Of a stretch of 64,000 nucleotides of DNA, positions 19,276-28,163 are shown one piece after another. The position numbers were made by a program, and so were the translations under genes. The notes beneath the pieces were generated by a model. It was not told the DNA's origin and made no database searches. It worked only from the letters and a program-made list of their open reading frames with translations. Position 1 is the stretch's first letter, and every line of letters begins with the position of its first letter. This DNA comes from Photobacterium galatheae (GTDB lineage Bacteria; Pseudomonadota; Gammaproteobacteria; Enterobacterales; Vibrionaceae), in the NCBI RefSeq assembly GCF_000695255.1, contig NZ_JMIB01000004.1:1-64000 (forward strand), in the 5' to 3' direction.

Positions 19276-20172
19276 TTAGTTGTTGCGCTCGATAACGTAT
19301 CGGGCAAAAACTTCGAGTGAATCTGTATTGTAGGGGATTGCTTCCAGAGCCTGGAGGGCTTCCTGATACAGCTGCTGTGCTTTTTTCTGTGCACCATCCA
19401 GTCCGAGCAGGGCAGGATAAGTGCTTTTCTCCAGTGCTAAATCTGAGCCTTGGGGTTTCCCCAGTGTCTGAGTGTCGCTGATCACGTCCAGAATGTCGTC
19501 CTGAACCTGAAAAGCCAGGCCAATCGCATTGGCATATTGATCGAGTTGCGGCAGGATGGCAACGCCTTTTTCTCCGGCTGCCAGTGCGCCCAGACGGATG
19601 GCACAGCGGATCAGTGCGCCGGTTTTATGGCGGTGAATGCTTTCCAGTTGGGTTAACCCGACCTGCTTTTTCTCTGCGGCTAAATCCAGTGCCTGTCCGG
19701 CACACATCCCAGAGGCGCCGGCCGCCTGAGCCAGTTCGCGAACCATAGCAATGCGCTGGCTGTTGCCCGCATCGCTCAGCTGTCCGCAGGCCAGAATTTC
19801 AAACGCCAGGGTTTGCAGGGCGTCTCCGGCCAAAATCGCTGTCGCTTCATCAAAGGCGATATGACAGGTCGGTTGACCGCGTCGCAGGTCATCATCGTCC
19901 ATGGCCGGTAAGTCGTCATGGATCAGAGAATAGGCATGGATACATTCTACAGCAGCTGCCGGAGCATCCAGATCATTCAGTTCGGCGCCCAGCATTTGTC
20001 CGGTGACATAGGTCAGAAAAGGGCGGGCACGTTTGCCGCCCAGCAAAGCCCCATGGCGCATGGCCTGAACCAGTGGCAGTTCGGCAAACGGCTGCCGGGT
20101 CAGCCAGTGTTCTAAGTGTTCATTATTACGGGCCGCAAAGCAGGCCAGCTGTTGGGAAAGACTGTTAGTCAT
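19276..20172 (-). CDS. ispA: Farnesyl diphosphate synthase (geranyltranstransferase)
   Basis: IspA makes farnesyl diphosphate from IPP and DMAPP/GPP. The 298-residue protein has the first Asp-rich motif DDLPAMDDDDLRRG and the second, FQVQDDILD. I use ATG 20172 (MTNSLSQQL), which overlaps the end of xseB (ATGACTAA). The longer frame begins with a TTG inside xseB and adds only four residues. It is the middle gene of xseB-ispA-dxs. Confidence 0.95.
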   Translation of the reverse strand: MTNSLSQQLACFAARNNEHLEHWLTRQPFAELPLVQAMRHGALLGGKRARPFLTYVTGQMLGAELNDLDAPAAAVECIHAYSLIHDDLPAMDDDDLRRGQPTCHIAFDEATAILAGDALQTLAFEILACGQLSDAGNSQRIAMVRELAQAAGASGMCAGQALDLAAEKKQVGLTQLESIHRHKTGALIRCAIRLGALAAGEKGVAILPQLDQYANAIGLAFQVQDDILDVISDTQTLGKPQGSDLALEKSTYPALLGLDGAQKKAQQLYQEALQALEAIPYNTDSLEVFARYVIERNN

Positions 20173-20407
20173 CGCTCGGGTCAAAGTCCGTCAGTGGCGC
20201 ATTGTCATCAGCCTGTAGCAGAATTTCGACACGCTGTTCAGCCTGGGTCAGTTTCTGCTGGCTGTTTCGTGCCAGGGCAATTCCGCGCTCGAATTTTTTC
20301 AGCGCGTCTTCTAAAGGGATTTCACCGGATTCCAGCGCGTTGACAATGACATCGAGTTCATTCATGGCTTCTTCGAAGGCCATATTTTCTGGTTTTTTGG
20401 TTGTCAT
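20165..20407 (-). CDS. xseB: Exodeoxyribonuclease VII small subunit
   Basis: This 80-residue subunit has the typical helical core (FEEAMNELDVIVNALESGEI... FERGIALARNSQQKL). It joins XseA to form exonuclease VII. The start at ATG 20407 (MTTKKPENM) gives the normal family length. The upstream extension has no family similarity. It overlaps ispA by eight bases. Confidence 0.93.
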   Translation of the reverse strand: MTTKKPENMAFEEAMNELDVIVNALESGEIPLEDALKKFERGIALARNSQQKLTQAEQRVEILLQADDNAPLTDFDPSDD

Positions 20408-20654
20408 ATCTGGTCCGTTGATTGGGTTGAGAGCGTTGTCAGATGCACGCTCGGAAAATGAGGGGAAAATAGCGCACAGGTCAGGCCGGGTCAAATTATG
20501 GCACAGGGAAGTGTGCGCATTACAGTGTTATTTTTGTGGTTTTCAGTTTGTCGGCTGGAAATGCAGTCCCAGATTTCAAGGGCGGCAGCCCAGGCTCATC
20601 GAAGGAATGTGTTTTTTTTCCCAGCAGAGCACAAAACCGAGGTTGAATCCGTGC

Positions 20655-20681
20655 TAAACCAAAATCCAAAGATGCCGATAC
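20655..20681 (+). promoter_or_regulatory. Sigma-28 (FliA) promoter of pomAB
   Basis: TAAA (20655-20658), then 15 bases, then GCCGATAC (20674-20681) matches the FliA consensus TAAA-N15-GCCGATAA with one mismatch. It lies about 70 bases before the pomA start. The rest of the xseB-pomA gap (20408-20751) holds no gene. Confidence 0.85.
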
Positions 20682-20751
20682 AGGGTGAGTAAGTTAGAAT
20701 GGCGCCAGTGCGAGTTGGCCGGAAAGAAAAAAAATTACATAGGAGTGAGCC

Positions 20752-21513
20752 GTGGATTTGGCAACCCTCATAGGTTTAATTGGTGCCTTTGCTTTCGTCA
20801 TCATGGCGATGCTGCTGGGCGGAAGCCTGGATATCTTTTTTAATGTGCCTTCGGTTCTGATTGTATTTTGTGGAACCTTATTTGTTGTTCTGATGAAGTA
20901 CAGTTTGTCGCAGTTTTTTGGCGCGGCCAAAATTGCGACCAAGGCGTTCATGTTCAAAACGGACGACCCGGAAGATTTGATTGCCAAGATCGTTGAGATG
21001 GCTGATGCCGCCCGTAAAGGGGGCTTTCTGGCGCTTGAAGAGATGGAAGTCAATAACAGCTTCCTGCGAAAAGGGATTGATCTGCTGGTGGATGGTCACG
21101 ATGCAGATGTGGTGCGTTCAACATTGCAGAAAGACATTTCGCTGACCAATGAACGTCATGAGCGTGGCATTGGTATCTTCAGTTCAATGGGGGATGTTGC
21201 ACCAGCGATGGGGATGATCGGGACACTGATCGGTCTGGTGGCGATGCTGACCAATATGGACGATCCGAAATCGATCGGTCCAGCGATGGCGGTTGCGCTG
21301 CTGACGACCTTATATGGTTCTATGCTGGCAAACATGGTGGCGATTCCGATTGCGGATAAGCTGTCGTTGCGCAAAAACGAGGAGCGTCTGAACCGCCGGT
21401 TGATTCTTGATGGTGTGCTGGCAATTCAGGATGGTCAGAACCCGCGTGTGATTGATGGCTTCCTGAAAAACTACCTCCATGAAAAACAGCGTCGCATTGA
21501 CGTTGATGAATAA
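20752..21513 (+). CDS. pomA: Sodium-driven flagellar motor stator protein PomA
   Basis: This 253-residue MotA/ExbB-family protein has four membrane helices (two near the N-terminus, two at about 150-205) and a cytoplasmic loop with the charged residues that contact FliG. The PAMGMIGTLIGLVAML segment is the conserved third helix. With PomB it forms the Na+-conducting stator of the polar flagellum. The start is a GTG preceded by AGGAG. It is the first gene of pomAB, behind a sigma-28 promoter. Confidence 0.96.
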   Translation: MDLATLIGLIGAFAFVIMAMLLGGSLDIFFNVPSVLIVFCGTLFVVLMKYSLSQFFGAAKIATKAFMFKTDDPEDLIAKIVEMADAARKGGFLALEEMEVNNSFLRKGIDLLVDGHDADVVRSTLQKDISLTNERHERGIGIFSSMGDVAPAMGMIGTLIGLVAMLTNMDDPKSIGPAMAVALLTTLYGSMLANMVAIPIADKLSLRKNEERLNRRLILDGVLAIQDGQNPRVIDGFLKNYLHEKQRRIDVDE

Positions 21514-21524
21514 GGAGGTACCTG

Positions 21525-22466
21525 ATGGAAGAGATCGAGTGCAACTGTAAAAAAGGGGCACCGGCCTGGATGGCAACCTTTGCCGATCTGGCGACCCTGT
21601 TGATGTGTTTTTTCGTGCTGTTGCTGTCTTTTTCAGAAATGGACGTCCTGAAGTTTAAACAGATCGCTGGCTCCCTGAAGTTTGCCTTCGGGGTCCAGAA
21701 TATGGTGGAAGTGAAAGATATTCCGAAAGGAACCAGTGTCATTGCTCAGGAATTTCGCCCGGGCCGACCAGAACCGACTCCGATTGAAGTCATTATGCAG
21801 CAGACGATCGATATGACGCAGCGCACACTTGATTTTCATGAGGGGGAGTCTGCAAAGGCCGGTGGTACCAAGCGTGAAGCCGGAACATTGACCGGGGGGC
21901 GCTCTGAGCATACGGCGACACAGATGAACCAGAACACGCAGTCGGAAATGACACAGGCTCAGCAGCAGCTGGCCGATATTCTGGAAACCGCAATGGAGCG
22001 GGAAATTCAGGAAAATCTGATTGAGGTGGAAAATCTGGGTCAGCAAGTGGTGATTCGCATCCGCGAGAAAGGCGCATTCCCGGAAGGCTCTGCCTTTTTG
22101 CAGCCGAAATTCCGTCCGCTGGTACGTCAGGTGGCCGATCTGGTCAAAGATGTGCCGGGAATCATTACGGTCTCTGGTCATAGCGATAACCAGCGTCTGG
22201 ATTCAGAACTGTATCGTTCTAACTGGGATCTGTCGGCGCAGCGAGCCGTATCGGTTGCGCAGGAAATGGAAAAAGTGACCGGTTTTGACCATAGCCGGAT
22301 GCGGGTGCAGGGTCTGGCTGATACAGCACCACTGGAAAGTAATGATACTGCGGAAGGGCGCAAGCTGAACCGCAGGGTTGAGATTGCCATCATGCAGGGT
22401 AAACCGCATTACTCCAATGAACTGACCAGTGACCCGGCAGGGGAATCTGCCGTCCCATCAAATTAA
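21525..22466 (+). CDS. pomB: Sodium-driven flagellar motor stator protein PomB
   Basis: This 313-residue stator subunit has a short cytoplasmic tail, one membrane helix with the ion-binding Asp21 in FADLATLLMCFFVLLLS, a periplasmic linker (about 60-160) and a C-terminal OmpA-like peptidoglycan-binding domain (VSGHSDNQRL... NRRVEIAIM). An AAGGAGG-type site precedes the ATG, 11 bases after pomA. Confidence 0.96.
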   Translation: MEEIECNCKKGAPAWMATFADLATLLMCFFVLLLSFSEMDVLKFKQIAGSLKFAFGVQNMVEVKDIPKGTSVIAQEFRPGRPEPTPIEVIMQQTIDMTQRTLDFHEGESAKAGGTKREAGTLTGGRSEHTATQMNQNTQSEMTQAQQQLADILETAMEREIQENLIEVENLGQQVVIRIREKGAFPEGSAFLQPKFRPLVRQVADLVKDVPGIITVSGHSDNQRLDSELYRSNWDLSAQRAVSVAQEMEKVTGFDHSRMRVQGLADTAPLESNDTAEGRKLNRRVEIAIMQGKPHYSNELTSDPAGESAVPSN

Positions 22467-22516
22467 GCCTACACTCTGAATAAGGAGCCGGAGGCTGTTC
22501 AGCTCCGGGCCTCCAG

Positions 22517-22560
22517 GGACAGTATTTTCAGCCTTTTCAGGGCTGAAAATGACTGTCCTT
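22517..22560 (+). terminator. Long stem-loop after pomB
   Basis: A 17-bp stem (22517-22533 with 22541-22558, one bulged G) contains ATTTTCAGCC / GGCTGAAAAT and outer GGACAGT / ACTGTCC. Only two T residues follow, so it may be a terminator or an RNA-protecting hairpin. Confidence 0.6.
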
Positions 22561-22652
22561 GCTATGATTCTGATAATCCTTTGTATTTCAGCGACCGCTT
22601 GCTTGCTGTATAATCCGCGCCTTTAGTTAGGCCCTGTGAAGCGAAGCATGTT

Positions 22653-24101
22653 ATGAAATTTATTGTAAAGCCCCATCCAGAGATTTTTGTAAAGAGTGAA
22701 TCGGTGCGAAAGCGCTTTACCAAAATTCTGGAGTGCAATATCCGCATTATCCTTCAGCGCCTGTCCGATCAAGTGGCGGTCTATAATCGTCGCAGCTATA
22801 TCGATGTTTCTGTAAAGGATGACAGCATTCGCGAGCAGGTTCTGACTGTACTGACACAGACGCCGGGCATTCATCATGTGCTGGAAGTGAAGCAAACCAG
22901 CTTCACGGATATGCACGATATCTTTGAGCAGACACTGGCCCATGTGGGCGATCAGCTGAACGGCAAAACGTTCTGTGTTCGCGCCAAACGAACTGGCCAG
23001 CACGATTTCACCTCAATTGAACTGGAACGTTATGTCGGCGGTGGACTGAATCAGGCGATTGAAACGGCCAAAGTTCAGCTGAAAAATCCGCAGGTGACGG
23101 TGAAGATTGAAGTCGAAGGTGAAAAACTGAATCAGATCCTGGCCCGTCATAAAGGCTTGGGTGGTTTCCCGCTGGGAACTCAGGAAGATGTGCTGAGCCT
23201 GATTTCTGGTGGTTTCGACTCGGGTGTGTCGAGTTACCTGCATATCAAGCGCGGCAGTAAGGTTCACTACTGCTTCTTTAATCTTGGTGGCCCGGCGCAC
23301 GAAATTGGCGTGAAGCAGGTCTCGCACTTCCTGTGGAAGAAATTCGGTTCTTCGGCCAAGGTGAAGTTTATCGCCATCGATTTTGAACCGGTTGTCGCTG
23401 AAATTCTGGAAAATATTGACGACGGCCAGATGGGCGTGGTGCTTAAGCGTATGTTCATGCGTGCGGCCGGTCAGGTCGCGGAACGTTTTGGCATTCAGGC
23501 ACTGGTGACCGGAGAGGCATTGGGGCAGGTGTCCAGCCAGACCCTGACTAACCTGCGTCATATCGATAATGTCACTGATACGCTGATCCTGCGTCCGCTG
23601 ATCAACTGGGACAAAGAAGACATCATCAATGTCGCGCGTGATATCGGCACAGAAGATTTCGCCAAGACCATGCCTGAATTCTGCGGTGTGATCTCGAAGA
23701 GTCCGACTGTGAAAGCCGTGAAAGAAAAACTGGAGGCGGAAGAAGCCAAGTTTGATTTTGCGGTGCTGGATCGTGTGGTGAGCGAGGCCCGGATTCTCGA
23801 TATCCGTGATATTGAAAAAGAGAGTCAGGCACAGGCGCCGGAAATTGAGCTGGTGGATCAGATTGATGGCAACAGCACGGTGCTGGATATTCGCAGCCCG
23901 GATGAAGAAGATGAAAATCCGCTGGAAATTGAAGGTGTGGAAGTGAAACACCTGCCATTCTACAAACTGGCGACTCAGTTTGGTGATCTGCCGCAGGATA
24001 AGACGTATCTGCTGTACTGTGCCCGCGGTGTCATGAGCCGTTTGCAGGCGCTGTATCTGAAAGAAAACGGCTTCGAGAACGTGAAGGTCTATCGCCCATA
24101 A
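22653..24101 (+). CDS. thiI: tRNA 4-thiouridine and thiamine sulfurtransferase ThiI
   Basis: ThiI adds sulfur to tRNA uridine 8 and supplies sulfur for the thiamine thiazole. The 482-residue protein has the N-terminal ferredoxin-like and THUMP domains (about 1-165), the PP-loop [11 protein letters not shown], the Cys in [11 protein letters not shown], and a C-terminal rhodanese domain with catalytic Cys456 in YCARGVMS. It is the full-length enteric form. It stands alone between terminators. Confidence 0.96.
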   Translation: MKFIVKPHPEIFVKSESVRKRFTKILECNIRIILQRLSDQVAVYNRRSYIDVSVKDDSIREQVLTVLTQTPGIHHVLEVKQTSFTDMHDIFEQTLAHVGDQLNGKTFCVRAKRTGQHDFTSIELERYVGGGLNQAIETAKVQLKNPQVTVKIEVEGEKLNQILARHKGLGGFPLGTQEDVLSLISGGFDSGVSSYLHIKRGSKVHYCFFNLGGPAHEIGVKQVSHFLWKKFGSSAKVKFIAIDFEPVVAEILENIDDGQMGVVLKRMFMRAAGQVAERFGIQALVTGEALGQVSSQTLTNLRHIDNVTDTLILRPLINWDKEDIINVARDIGTEDFAKTMPEFCGVISKSPTVKAVKEKLEAEEAKFDFAVLDRVVSEARILDIRDIEKESQAQAPEIELVDQIDGNSTVLDIRSPDEEDENPLEIEGVEVKHLPFYKLATQFGDLPQDKTYLLYCARGVMSRLQALYLKENGFENVKVYRP

Positions 24102-24129
24102 CTGGTTGGGTCGGTGACAGACAACGTAC

Positions 24130-24167
24130 AAAAAAAAAAGCGAGATCTCCGGATCTCGCTTTTTTTG
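24130..24167. terminator. Bidirectional terminator between thiI and yajL
   Basis: AGCGAGATC (24139-24147) pairs with GATCTCGCT (24152-24160) around TCCG. An A-run lies on the left and seven T residues on the right. Confidence 0.95.
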
Positions 24168-24208
24168 TTTGTCTGACCCGTCCTGGAATCGGTCTGGTGT
24201 CTCAGGGA

Positions 24209-24841
24209 TCAGGCTTTACCGCCGATGATGTCAAAGCACATGCTTGGCCACATCACCATGGGTTCAGCGACTTCGGCGGTTTTGGATTTGCCCATCAGCA
24301 ACGTAATGATTTCCAGTGCAAATTCCTGCGATGTGCCGGGAGCCTGACTGGTCAGCAGATTGTTGTTCACATCATGCATAACACGACGGCCGGCACGGCG
24401 GCGGTTTTCCGGAATTTGCTCAACAAAGCCGGGGTGCGCGGTCATCAGGGCTTCCGGATACAGCATATGATGTTCCAGGACCACCACAGGGGCGGCACAG
24501 ATAGCTGCGACCAGTTTCCCGTCGTATTTATGCTGCTTCACAAATTCAACCACCAGGGTGCTGTCGCGCAGGTATTCTGCACCCGGCAGGCCGCCGGGCA
24601 GGACGACACAGTCGAAAGGCTCATCAACAATCTCGACCATCGGACAGTCTGCGGTCAGGGTGATCCCGCGTGAACCTTTCACTGAGAGTGAACCGTCTTC
24701 AGCGGCGCTGGCCATTGTAACCTGCATACCGGCACGGATCAGAATATCGGCCGTATTGATCACTTCCATTTCTTCACTGCCGGGGGCGATACAAATCGCG
24801 ATTTTTGGTGTTTGAACGGCGGATTGGGATGGGTTAGCCAT
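24209..24841 (-). CDS. yajL: DJ-1/PfpI family protein YajL
   Basis: This 210-residue DJ-1 superfamily protein is related to the oxidative-stress protein YajL. The conserved Glu lies in APGSEEMEV and the reactive Cys in VAAICAAPVV. The start at ATG 24841 (MANPSQSAV) overlaps the end of panE by eight bases. The longer frame runs back into panE. YajL is reported to act as a covalent chaperone and deglycase-type protein, with the exact activity debated. It is downstream of panE in one operon. Confidence 0.9.
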   Translation of the reverse strand: MANPSQSAVQTPKIAICIAPGSEEMEVINTADILIRAGMQVTMASAAEDGSLSVKGSRGITLTADCPMVEIVDEPFDCVVLPGGLPGAEYLRDSTLVVEFVKQHKYDGKLVAAICAAPVVVLEHHMLYPEALMTAHPGFVEQIPENRRRAGRRVMHDVNNNLLTSQAPGTSQEFALEIITLLMGKSKTAEVAEPMVMWPSMCFDIIGGKA

Positions 24842-25733
24842 AGTGTTGCTCCAGGTCTTTGATTTGCTGCCACAGTCGGGTGTTGACTGGTGTGGCAATC
24901 TGAAAATGGTTTGCCTGCTGGATCAGAAAGCCGGTAATGGCATCAATTTCTGTCGGTCGCTGGTGGGCGACATCCTGCTGCATGGAAGAATAGTTGGTGG
25001 CGGTGGCATTGATGACGGTGATCACTTGTTGTCTGAGTGCATCGGTTGTGACCGGATAGCCCGCAGCCGTCATGACGGCGGAGACTTCCTGACAGATGGC
25101 GGTCAGTTCATCGGCATAACAAGGGGCAGATAAGTCACCGTTTCGGCATTGATGAATGGCTGTCAGTGGGTTGACGGCACAGTTGATCGCCAGCTTCTGC
25201 CATTGCGGGGCGTGAATATCAGTCTGCCAGTGGCAAGGGGGAAGCGCCGCGTGCAGTAATTCAGCGAGCGCAGCACACTCCTGACCAGCTCGGTTTACGC
25301 CTCCGAGATACGTTGGGCCATTGCCGGTATGGCGGACACTGTGCGGGTCGGGTCGAAATGCGGCCTGAGCGGTCGTGGCATATATCACAGGGTTATCCGG
25401 CAGCAGTGTCAGAACCTCGTCTTCTGTTCCCATACCGTTATGCATGATGACAACCGGTGTTTCTGCGCTGAGCCAGGGCAGCAGGGTTGTGACGGCATCT
25501 GTAACCTGAAAGGCTTTCACGGTGATGATGATGATATTACTGTCTGCCAGTTGATGAGGCTGGTTGCAGTCAAAGCTGAATGTTTCTGCTGAGGATAGAT
25601 GACTGCCTTGCCAGTTCAGTGTGTATGTGCTGCCGGGCTGGCGTCGCCAGAGGTGCAGAGAATGGCCTTGCTTTGCCAGCGCACCGGCCCACAGGCTGCC
25701 AATTGCGCCTGCACCCACCAGAGTAATCTTCAC
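24834..25733 (-). CDS. panE: 2-dehydropantoate 2-reductase
   Basis: PanE reduces ketopantoate to pantoate with NADPH in coenzyme A synthesis. The 299-residue protein has GAGAIGSLWAG at residues 7-17, the VKAFQV block with the catalytic Lys, HNGMG and the helical C-terminal dimer domain. It is the first gene of panE-yajL, with the yajL ATG inside its last codons. Confidence 0.94.
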   Translation of the reverse strand: MKITLVGAGAIGSLWAGALAKQGHSLHLWRRQPGSTYTLNWQGSHLSSAETFSFDCNQPHQLADSNIIIITVKAFQVTDAVTTLLPWLSAETPVVIMHNGMGTEDEVLTLLPDNPVIYATTAQAAFRPDPHSVRHTGNGPTYLGGVNRAGQECAALAELLHAALPPCHWQTDIHAPQWQKLAINCAVNPLTAIHQCRNGDLSAPCYADELTAICQEVSAVMTAAGYPVTTDALRQQVITVINATATNYSSMQQDVAHQRPTEIDAITGFLIQQANHFQIATPVNTRLWQQIKDLEQHYG

Positions 25734-25796
25734 GCGAAATCCTGTTCAGAAAGGAATAACTGTTGCTTATTGTAACGGCTGATAAATCTAAGAGGA

Positions 25797-25830
25797 AAGA
25801 GAAAGTCCGGATGCCCTCAGCACCCGGACT
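25797..25830 (-). terminator. Terminator of the first ompK paralogue
   Basis: AGTCCGG (25804-25810) pairs with CCGGACT (25824-25830), with an inner TGC/GCA pairing and one mismatch. A T-rich tract (CTTTCTCTTTCC) follows on the minus strand. Confidence 0.75.
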
Positions 25831-25842
25831 GGTTTATGTTGA

Positions 25843-26655
25843 TCAGAACTTGTAGGTGACCGAGAAATAGTGGCTCGGACCCGTGGATTCAAAAGCATCT
25901 GAATCTTCAATCAGATAAACGTCATAGAAGAGTTTCAGGCCGTATCCGACAGAGAAACGGTCTGAATGCCAGTAAAGGCCGTTGAACCAGTTCCCGCCAT
26001 GCGTTGCCTGGGAGTTGCCCTGAAACGTGTCATCTGCGCCGAACTGGTAATCAATGTATCCCTGATATGAGATAAATGAGCCGTTTTCAAAGGTATAGAA
26101 GGGCTTGAACCAGTTGGTGGAGACCTGATAGCCGTTCCATGCTTTGGCATTGACGTCATACAGGGCATACAGATTCAGGCCGACTTTACCAAACCAGGGC
26201 ACCATGACATCAGAACCGATCCCCCAGAAGGAGTTATTGACGTCGTGGGCACCACCACCCCAGTTAAACAGGGTGGCGAAGTAGAGTTCCTGTACCGGAC
26301 CAAATGAGAGATCTGTTTTGGTGAGGGCGTCCAGAGAAACGCGGGGAGCGAATTTCATGAACATTTTCGGCCGGTCTTTCTTATCACTGGCATCACTTTC
26401 CGTCAGGTCGAAGAAATCGACATAGCCATAGAGGTCAAAAATGCCAGAGCGACCACCAAACTCCATTTCCAGATAGTCGTGCCCGGATGGATCATCCGGG
26501 GCGCGTGGGTATTCTTCCAGGGCGTACATGATATTGAACTGGAACCATTTATAGTCATTTTTATGGATATCACCATCGGTATAATCTGCGGCGAGGCTGA
26601 TTCCAGGGACAACAAGTGCAGCTCCAAGAGCCAAAGCTAACGGTGTCTGTTTCAT
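25843..26655 (-). CDS. ompK: OmpK/Tsx-family outer-membrane channel, copy 1
   Basis: This 270-residue outer-membrane beta-barrel belongs to the Tsx/OmpK family (PF03502). It has a signal peptide (MKQTPLALALGAALVVPGISLAA) and ends in YKF, with aromatic residues typical of barrel termini. OmpK is the KVP40 phage receptor of vibrios, and Tsx carries nucleosides. It is a paralogue of the gene at 26961-27764. The extracellular loops differ most, for example DDPSGHDY and the NSFWGIG region. It has its own terminator and about 300 bp of upstream sequence. Confidence 0.9.
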   Translation of the reverse strand: MKQTPLALALGAALVVPGISLAADYTDGDIHKNDYKWFQFNIMYALEEYPRAPDDPSGHDYLEMEFGGRSGIFDLYGYVDFFDLTESDASDKKDRPKMFMKFAPRVSLDALTKTDLSFGPVQELYFATLFNWGGGAHDVNNSFWGIGSDVMVPWFGKVGLNLYALYDVNAKAWNGYQVSTNWFKPFYTFENGSFISYQGYIDYQFGADDTFQGNSQATHGGNWFNGLYWHSDRFSVGYGLKLFYDVYLIEDSDAFESTGPSHYFSVTYKF

Positions 26656-26900
26656 GTTGGCGTTCTCACTTATCGTTTATCGATGCCATTGCTTGGTGCT
26701 TGTTGACAGAGACTTGTTTCTAAACAGAAAGACAATGTCTAACTTAAAAGATTAGTGTATTGCGGATGGGATGCCTGCCTGGCAGAACCTGAAAATACTC
26801 GCCAGATGCCTGTGTAGCGTAGGGGATGGGAAATTCTGAAGAAAATGAAGCACAAAGCCTGATAAAGCGGCAGAGAAAAGTTGTCTCAGGAATGGGAAAG

Positions 26901-26930
26901 AAAAAACAAAGGCGCCAGACGGCGCCTTTG
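26901..26930 (-). terminator. Terminator of the second ompK paralogue
   Basis: CAAAGGCGCC (26907-26916) pairs with GGCGCCTTTG (26921-26930) around AGAC. Six T residues follow on the minus strand. The rest of the gap 26656-26960 holds the upstream region of copy 1 and no gene. Confidence 0.95.
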
Positions 26931-26960
26931 CTGTATATGCTCGTGTACTGTGATGCGAAC

Positions 26961-27764
26961 TTAGAACTTGTAAGTCATGCTCACGTAGTGGCCGAAACCG
27001 GTAGATTTGAAGCCATCAGTATCTTTGATACCATAAACATCTTTATAAGCTTTCAGGCCGTAACCCACAGCATAGCGGTCGGAATGCCAGTAGATACCGT
27101 TGAACATTGCACCGCCGTTGCTGGCTGAAGAGTATTCTTCTTTCATGCCGAACTGGTAATCAATGTAACCCTGGTAAGACACGAAACTGCCGTTGTCGAA
27201 GGTGTAGAAAGGTTTGAACCAGTTGGTTGAGATCTGGTAACCGTTCCAGTCTCTTTTGTTTGAATCGTAAGTGCTATACAGGTTCAGGCCGATTTTGCCC
27301 AGCCAAGGTACATTGACATCAGAACCCAGACCGATTTTTTGTGTATTCGGGCCAACCTCTCCTTTGCCAGATTTACCACCACTCCACTCCATCAGCGTTG
27401 CGATGTACAGCTCCTGCACTGGGCCGAAAGACAGGTCAGTTTGAGTCAGGGCATCCAGAGAGACGCGTGGCGCAAACTTCATGAAGATTTTATCTTTACC
27501 CGCTTTATCGCTGTCTGGATCTGTCGTCAGGTCAAAAACATCCACATAACCATACAGGTCGAAGATACCGGAGCGACCGCCGAATTCCATTTCCAGGTAA
27601 TCGTGGCTGGATTCGCCTGGCAGCTCGTCAAACGCATACATCAGGTTAAATTGAGACCATTTGTAGTCGTTTTTGTGGATATTACCGTCGGTGTAATCAG
27701 CAGCTTGGGTCGCAGCCGACAGGGAGGCTGCCAGTACACTCAGTGCAACAAGGGATTTACGCAT
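26961..27764 (-). CDS. ompK: OmpK/Tsx-family outer-membrane channel, copy 2
   Basis: This 267-residue barrel protein has a signal peptide (MRKSLVALSVLAASLSAATQA-A) and the same ADYTDGNIHKNDYKW mature start as copy 1. Large parts are nearly identical (DYLEMEFGGRSGIFDLYGYV, FAPRVSLDALTQTDLSFGPV), while loop segments differ. I start at ATG 27764, where the signal peptide begins. The upstream part of the frame has no family match. The 27765-28106 gap holds no gene, only TGTGA half-sites that are too weak to call a CRP site. Confidence 0.92.
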   Translation of the reverse strand: MRKSLVALSVLAASLSAATQAADYTDGNIHKNDYKWSQFNLMYAFDELPGESSHDYLEMEFGGRSGIFDLYGYVDVFDLTTDPDSDKAGKDKIFMKFAPRVSLDALTQTDLSFGPVQELYIATLMEWSGGKSGKGEVGPNTQKIGLGSDVNVPWLGKIGLNLYSTYDSNKRDWNGYQISTNWFKPFYTFDNGSFVSYQGYIDYQFGMKEEYSSASNGGAMFNGIYWHSDRYAVGYGLKAYKDVYGIKDTDGFKSTGFGHYVSMTYKF

Positions 27765-28106
27765 CGTCAACTCTCGCTCATTGGATTTAAAAGACCGGAC
27801 TTTTTTAACCAGTCCGTTTTCAATGGCGAGCAGTGTATTGTTTGATGTCACGAATGTGAATGTAACGTTTCACTTCTAATTTTTTGATTGTGAATTGGAT
27901 CTTGTGTAATGGATTACAAAAAAATACAAAGGTGATTTTGATCGCTTTTTGCCTTTGATTTGATGTAAATACTTCGAACCTAATGAGCTTTTGGTCAATA
28001 AGTGTTCATGCCCGAACAGGCAGATTGTTATCTGAAATCAAACAAAGCCAAAAAGTGCTAGGCAGGTGTCAACAAAAACAGAAAAAACGGGGGTGGGGCG
28101 AGGGTA

Positions 28107-28143
28107 TGTCTGGCCTGAATTGTTGGAACATTCAGACCAGACA
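28107..28143. repeat. Palindrome downstream of ampG
   Basis: TGTCTGG-c-CTGAAT (28107-28120) pairs with ATTCAG-a-CCAGACA (28130-28143) around nine bases. Its right arm, TTCAGACCAGACAAAG, recurs with one change in the palindrome upstream of ampG (29604 onward). No T-tract follows on the minus strand, so it is a poor intrinsic terminator. Confidence 0.65.
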
Positions 28144-28163
28144 AAGTTCACTTTCCTGAAAAA

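Noticed and set aside
23013..24131. Minus-strand ORF of 372 codons
   Set aside because: It is the antisense shadow of thiI and contains no domain.
27765..28010. CRP site upstream of the second ompK gene
   Set aside because: TGTGA half-sites occur (for example near 27855 and 27892), but no good second half lies at the right spacing.
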